Shown: positions 60,719 through 64,000 of the stretch, in pieces
How the letters are laid out: every line of letters begins with the position of its first letter
Numbering within the stretch: position 1 is the first letter of the stretch
NCBI GenBank assembly: GCA_018894105.1
Contig: CM032121.1
Location: 30,604,230-30,668,229 of the forward strand
Direction: 5' to 3'
DNA from: Jacaranda mimosifolia
Taxonomy: Eukaryota; Streptophyta; Magnoliopsida; Lamiales; Bignoniaceae
DNA: 64,000 bases
The notes under the pieces: model-generated
Seen by the model: the letters and a program-made list of their open reading frames with translations, nothing else
Databases searched by the model: none
What the model was told of the DNA's origin: nothing
Position numbers and translations under genes: made by a program

Positions 60719-61690
60719 CAACAAATAACTCATTCTTGTCCTGATGATAGTCGCATTTTGGTGCAATTTCTTCTTTCCTTTTAATCCGGCAGAGCACAAA
60801 ATCCTTGCGTTGCACAAGATATTACATAGAAATCACGAATTGTTAGAAATCAAACATTAAAATCAAACTAGTTATACCCTCATACATACACACATATATG
60901 GCTTTGAATATAGAAACATGCGTCCCCGATTATACGGGCATAATTATATATGGATAAATTTTTGTGTTTATAATTATATGTGCAAATAAAGACACCGTAA
61001 TAATCATAAAAAAATTACTATAGCTAACTGTTTACCTAAGTAAACCAAATAAATTTGTAAAAAAAACACCATTCAATCTTAACTTCAATTCATATTATAG
61101 TTAAACATGAAATGAAAAGTCATTAAATTTGATTTTACATAGATTATTTTTTTTTTCTAAAATAATAATTACATATCAAATAATAACTGGTGGGCTAATG
61201 ATGTTAAAATCCCTGAACACTTAATTTCAACTAATTAGCGCCAGTACACAAGCACCTCAAATTTGTAAACAATAAACATAAATTTGTATGTCCTCCAAAG
61301 TGCCACCCTCGTCATATTTAGTGAAGACTAAAGAAAGTATGGTAGATCGATAACAATTCAAGAATAACATCATTAGACAAATTAAAACTTACATTGTGGC
61401 AGGGAATACTTCTTCATAAGCTATTTTCCATGATGAAAAGATTGTTTGTTCTCATATCATATGCTTCTCTTGTATCCAATGAGTCTTTCTCTGCGATCAA
61501 AAATCTTTTCATCTTTGTTTTGGCTCCTCCAGGTGCCTAATCTTCCGACTCTATTAATGAACGACAATCCATCTTCATTGTTTTTCTTAACCGTCCTCTT
61601 CAACCAAGTCAAATAATATTGAACTTTTTCACAAGTGTTGCTAAAAATCTCCCATGGTTCTTAATCGCCGTAAACATGAACCATCTTGAT
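60719..61690. other. AT-rich intergenic region
   Basis: I see no gene, RNA or mobile element end that can be supported here. Confidence 0.55.
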
Positions 61691-61696
61691 TAAATC

Positions 61697-61888
61697 TTGA
61701 CAGGGAATTCGCCTCTTGGTGATGAAGCGAAGAAGACAGTACAAGAGTTCTTCGTCGATAGGATGAAACCTCCAGCCCCAATTAGAGTCGTCCATATTTC
61801 TGATATGAAAGTGAAGGAAAGTTTTAACTTTAATCAAATATCATTGCAAAAGTGTTTTTCGGTGTCCATCATTAATCTGTGTATTTGA
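61697..61888 (+). other. Short open frame with weak VQ-protein resemblance
   Basis: The 63-codon frame starts MTGNSPLGDEAKKTVQEFF and includes KPPAPIRVVHISDMKV. The Pro-rich stretch followed by a V-V-x-I strand vaguely recalls the region before the FxxxVQxLTG core of plant VQ proteins, but that core is absent. It could be a decayed fragment or chance. Confidence 0.25.
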
Positions 61889-62149
61889 TAAATAGGTCCT
61901 CAGTTTTGAGGTTCTTGATTTTCTTGAATGTGATCATTGGATGCTTATAGATATTTTGTTTGGCAGTTATTCTTTTTTGGAAGAGTTTGTGCTTGACAAC
62001 AATAATTTAGCGGGAACAAATGGTCTTGAAATTTCTTTAGATAAATTGTTTGATAATACTAATTAAATTGTTTTGAATTTCTTTAAAAAAAACATAATAA
62101 TATAATAAAATGAAATAATACCTAGTAAGTGTTGACTTATCTCATGGTC

Positions 62150-63420
62150 CAGAAGTGATGGAAAGATGCTGCTGCTCATTCAACGTAAAAAGGCCACAAA
62201 TTGAGAAATCTTATATGTACTTTAACCTAAAAAAAATTCTTGAAAACTAGCGATAGTATAAAAACATAAATAATTAAGTTAATTGTACCCATCAATGTAT
62301 GTCCTAAAACTTTTATAGTACAAGTAAATAGAATACTCAATTATTCTTTTATATGTTACTATGTCTTTTTAATATTTTCAATACATCTTTATATTTTAAA
62401 TTTTAGCATAAATAAAAGGAAATGAAATTTAGATGAGATAAAATAATTGAAGAAGAAAGAAAAAAAAACTATATAACAGAAGAAGAAAAAAAAAATCTTT
62501 TTGTTACTATCTTTTGAAATGGAGTTAATTTTGTCAGCTTATAAAAAGACACACCACTGCTAAGGCCCTACCACTTTATATATAACTAGTAATTTTAACA
62601 CACTTAATGTATGTGCTAAATATTTATAGTATAAAATAAATAGAATATTTATTTAATTTTTATGTGTTACTACAATTTGGTACTTTCAATGTATTTGTTT
62701 AAATTTTTTATGATGAGTAAAAAGAAAAATCCAAGATAGAAGGAAAACAAAAAGTAAATAATTAAAGAGAAAAATATTCGAGAATAAAGGAAAAAAACTA
62801 CATTCGGAGTTATGAAGTTTAAAAAATAATAACATATTATGAAGACCATCTGAAAACACAGTAAAAGCATTACGTGCTTTATATATTACAACTAGTTCTG
62901 ACAGACTCAATGAGCATGGTAAATTTTTGTAGTATAAAATACATAAAGTGTTCATGCACTTTTTTATATATTATTAATAATTTTTAATATTTTAATGTAT
63001 TTATTTAAATTTTTTATATATGATGAGTAAAAGAAAAAAAACTAAGATGAAGGAAAAAGAAAAAAAAAAGTAACTGGAGAAAAAATATTAGTGAAGAGAA
63101 AAGAAAACTATCTTAGTAGTTATGAGGATTAAAAATGATAAGAGCATTTTTAGACAGATCACTGACAACATATCAAAAGGGGATAGATACTTTAAATATA
63201 GTAAATATAAAATATAGATATATGTACATATAATACATAATTTATATAGTATAGTATGTATATGTATATAATAATAATGTCTAAAGTGAAACTCCATTTT
63301 ATGATACCAAGTTGGTGTCTTTTTTGTCCCATTCTTCAAAGTGATAGGAAAATGCAGTTGTTCGTTTGTAAAAGGCAACATAGGAAATGCTTAAATGTAA
63401 TTTAACTTAAAGAATTTTAG
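62150..63420. repeat. Diverged tandem array, unit about 306-309 bp
   Basis: TATAGTATAAAATAAATAGAATA-like sequence following CAATGTATG/TAATGTATG recurs at about 62295, 62604 and 62910. Each copy is followed by GATGAGTAAAAGAAAAA and an A-rich AAAGAAAA tract. The outer flanks (GATGCTGCTGCTCATTC at 62166 and AATGCAGTTGTTCGTTTG at 63350) are also copies of each other. Confidence 0.75.
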
Positions 63421-63460
63421 TGTAGATATTTATATAGCGACCTCTAAAGTGAAACTCTAT

Positions 63461-63944
63461 TGTCCTGCCATCGATCGGGCATCGATTTTTGCAGCATTAA
63501 GGGGTTAGAAGTAATTGGAGCATGTTGATTTTGCCTTGAAATTGAGGTAAATTTGACAAGGAGATCAAATTTGACTAGAATTAGGACTCCTTCTTGTATT
63601 GGGTTTCCTAATTCTAAGTAAAGTAGTCAAGTAATCTTTTGACTATAAATATTAGTTTTTCTTTCGAAAAAAAAAATTATCACGAACATAACACAAGGGC
63701 TTCTTTACTGCTTTTGAGTAATTCTCTCAAGACGGAGTTGAGAACGAGGGTGTTAGGTGTTTTCGTGAGATTTGTGGGATTCAAGTTTGTACTTGCACTT
63801 TGATTTGAGATCAATAAAATTCCTTTTCTTTGTCGGGTGGATTAGGCACATCGCCGAACCACGTTAAATCTTGTTGTTACTTTACATTGAATTACTTTAC
63901 TATTATTTCATTGTTTCCGCAATAGATCCTCCTGGGTTTCAACA
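63461..63944 (+). repeat. 5' LTR of a second copia family at the right edge
   Basis: Starts TGTCCTGCCATCG and ends GGGTTTCAACA, 484 bp. TATAAATATTAG at 63642 is a TATA candidate and AATAAA lies at 63812. It is followed by a primer site and a gag start. The left boundary is inferred from TG and cannot be checked because the 3' LTR is outside the window. Confidence 0.7.
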
Positions 63945-63947
63945 AAC

Positions 63948-63959
63948 TGGTATCGGAGC
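63948..63959 (+). promoter_or_regulatory. tRNA-iMet primer binding site of the edge copia element
   Basis: TGGTATCGGAGC, one change from TGGTATCAGAGC, lies three bases after the LTR. Confidence 0.85.
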
Positions 63960-63971
63960 AGGTTGGATCAG

Positions 63972-64000
63972 ATGTCAGGAATGAAGTACGAGGTAGAGAA
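63972..64000 (+). CDS. Copia gag, first codons (runs off the window)
   Basis: Starts MSGMKYEVE and leaves the window. Plant copia Gag proteins often start with this M-x-G-x-K-[YF]-E-[VI] pattern before a DG.NF..W motif. It is open as far as visible; intactness cannot be judged. Confidence 0.7.

Overview
This window is plant nuclear DNA, almost certainly from a eudicot with a transposon-rich genome. It is strongly AT-rich. Most of it is Ty1/copia and Ty3/gypsy LTR retrotransposon sequence with initiator-Met tRNA primer sites (TGGTATCAGAGC type), plus CACTA, hAT, Mutator-like and Tourist-like DNA elements. The one intact host gene has a canonical GT-AG plant intron. I cannot name the species.

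Region 1-26.5 kb is one copia element (family A, LTRs about 2.2 kb) whose 5' LTR starts just left of the window. A 17.66-kb CACTA transposon (1165-18823, 3-bp duplication ATT) split that LTR. The CACTA holds a Mutator-like element (2083-3846), a minus-strand gypsy element with only gag between 2.5-kb LTRs (4018-13573, duplication CCAAA) and a 795-bp hAT element (15470-16264, duplication GTCTACAT). A solo gypsy LTR (10047-12714) sits inside the gypsy element's 5' LTR. Four layers of insertion can be read from target-site duplications. The copia internal region (19552-25467) has a 2-kb leader and a decayed gag-pol. Its 3' LTR is cut off at 26460 against a gypsy gag fragment on the minus strand.

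Region 28.5-38.7 kb is the gene-bearing island. It has two related Tourist-like MITEs in opposite orientation, an intact two-exon MATE (DETOXIFICATION) transporter gene (31293-32885), a broken cold-shock-domain/glycine-rich protein pseudogene (33913-34300), a copia SIRE/Maximus-type solo LTR (about 34738-36505) and AT-rich spacer with local duplications.

Region 38.7-57.3 kb is again mobile DNA. A second family A copia element (38717-45033) is cut off in the integrase region and joined to a truncated SIRE/Maximus-type copia element (45034 to about 51585), which carries an additional reading frame after pol. Next come a hAT-like remnant, a gypsy LTR (51840 to about 52880), a decayed gypsy gag-pro-RT (minus strand, about 52890-54905) and a fourth family A LTR (54911 to about 57290) hosting a 595-bp TRIM-type miniature LTR element.

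Region 57.3-64 kb holds a fragment encoding a duplicated acidic protein segment (minus strand, 57620-58320), a probable gypsy solo LTR with a 32-bp x4 repeat (about 59191-60718), a small VQ-like reading frame of doubtful status, a diverged tandem array of roughly 300-bp units (62.15-63.4 kb) and, at the right edge, the LTR, primer site and first gag codons of a different copia element. I see no CRISPR array, no secure RNA gene and no gene cluster that looks like a new biological system. The unusual content is the nested transposon structure, the non-autonomous elements and the post-pol reading frame.
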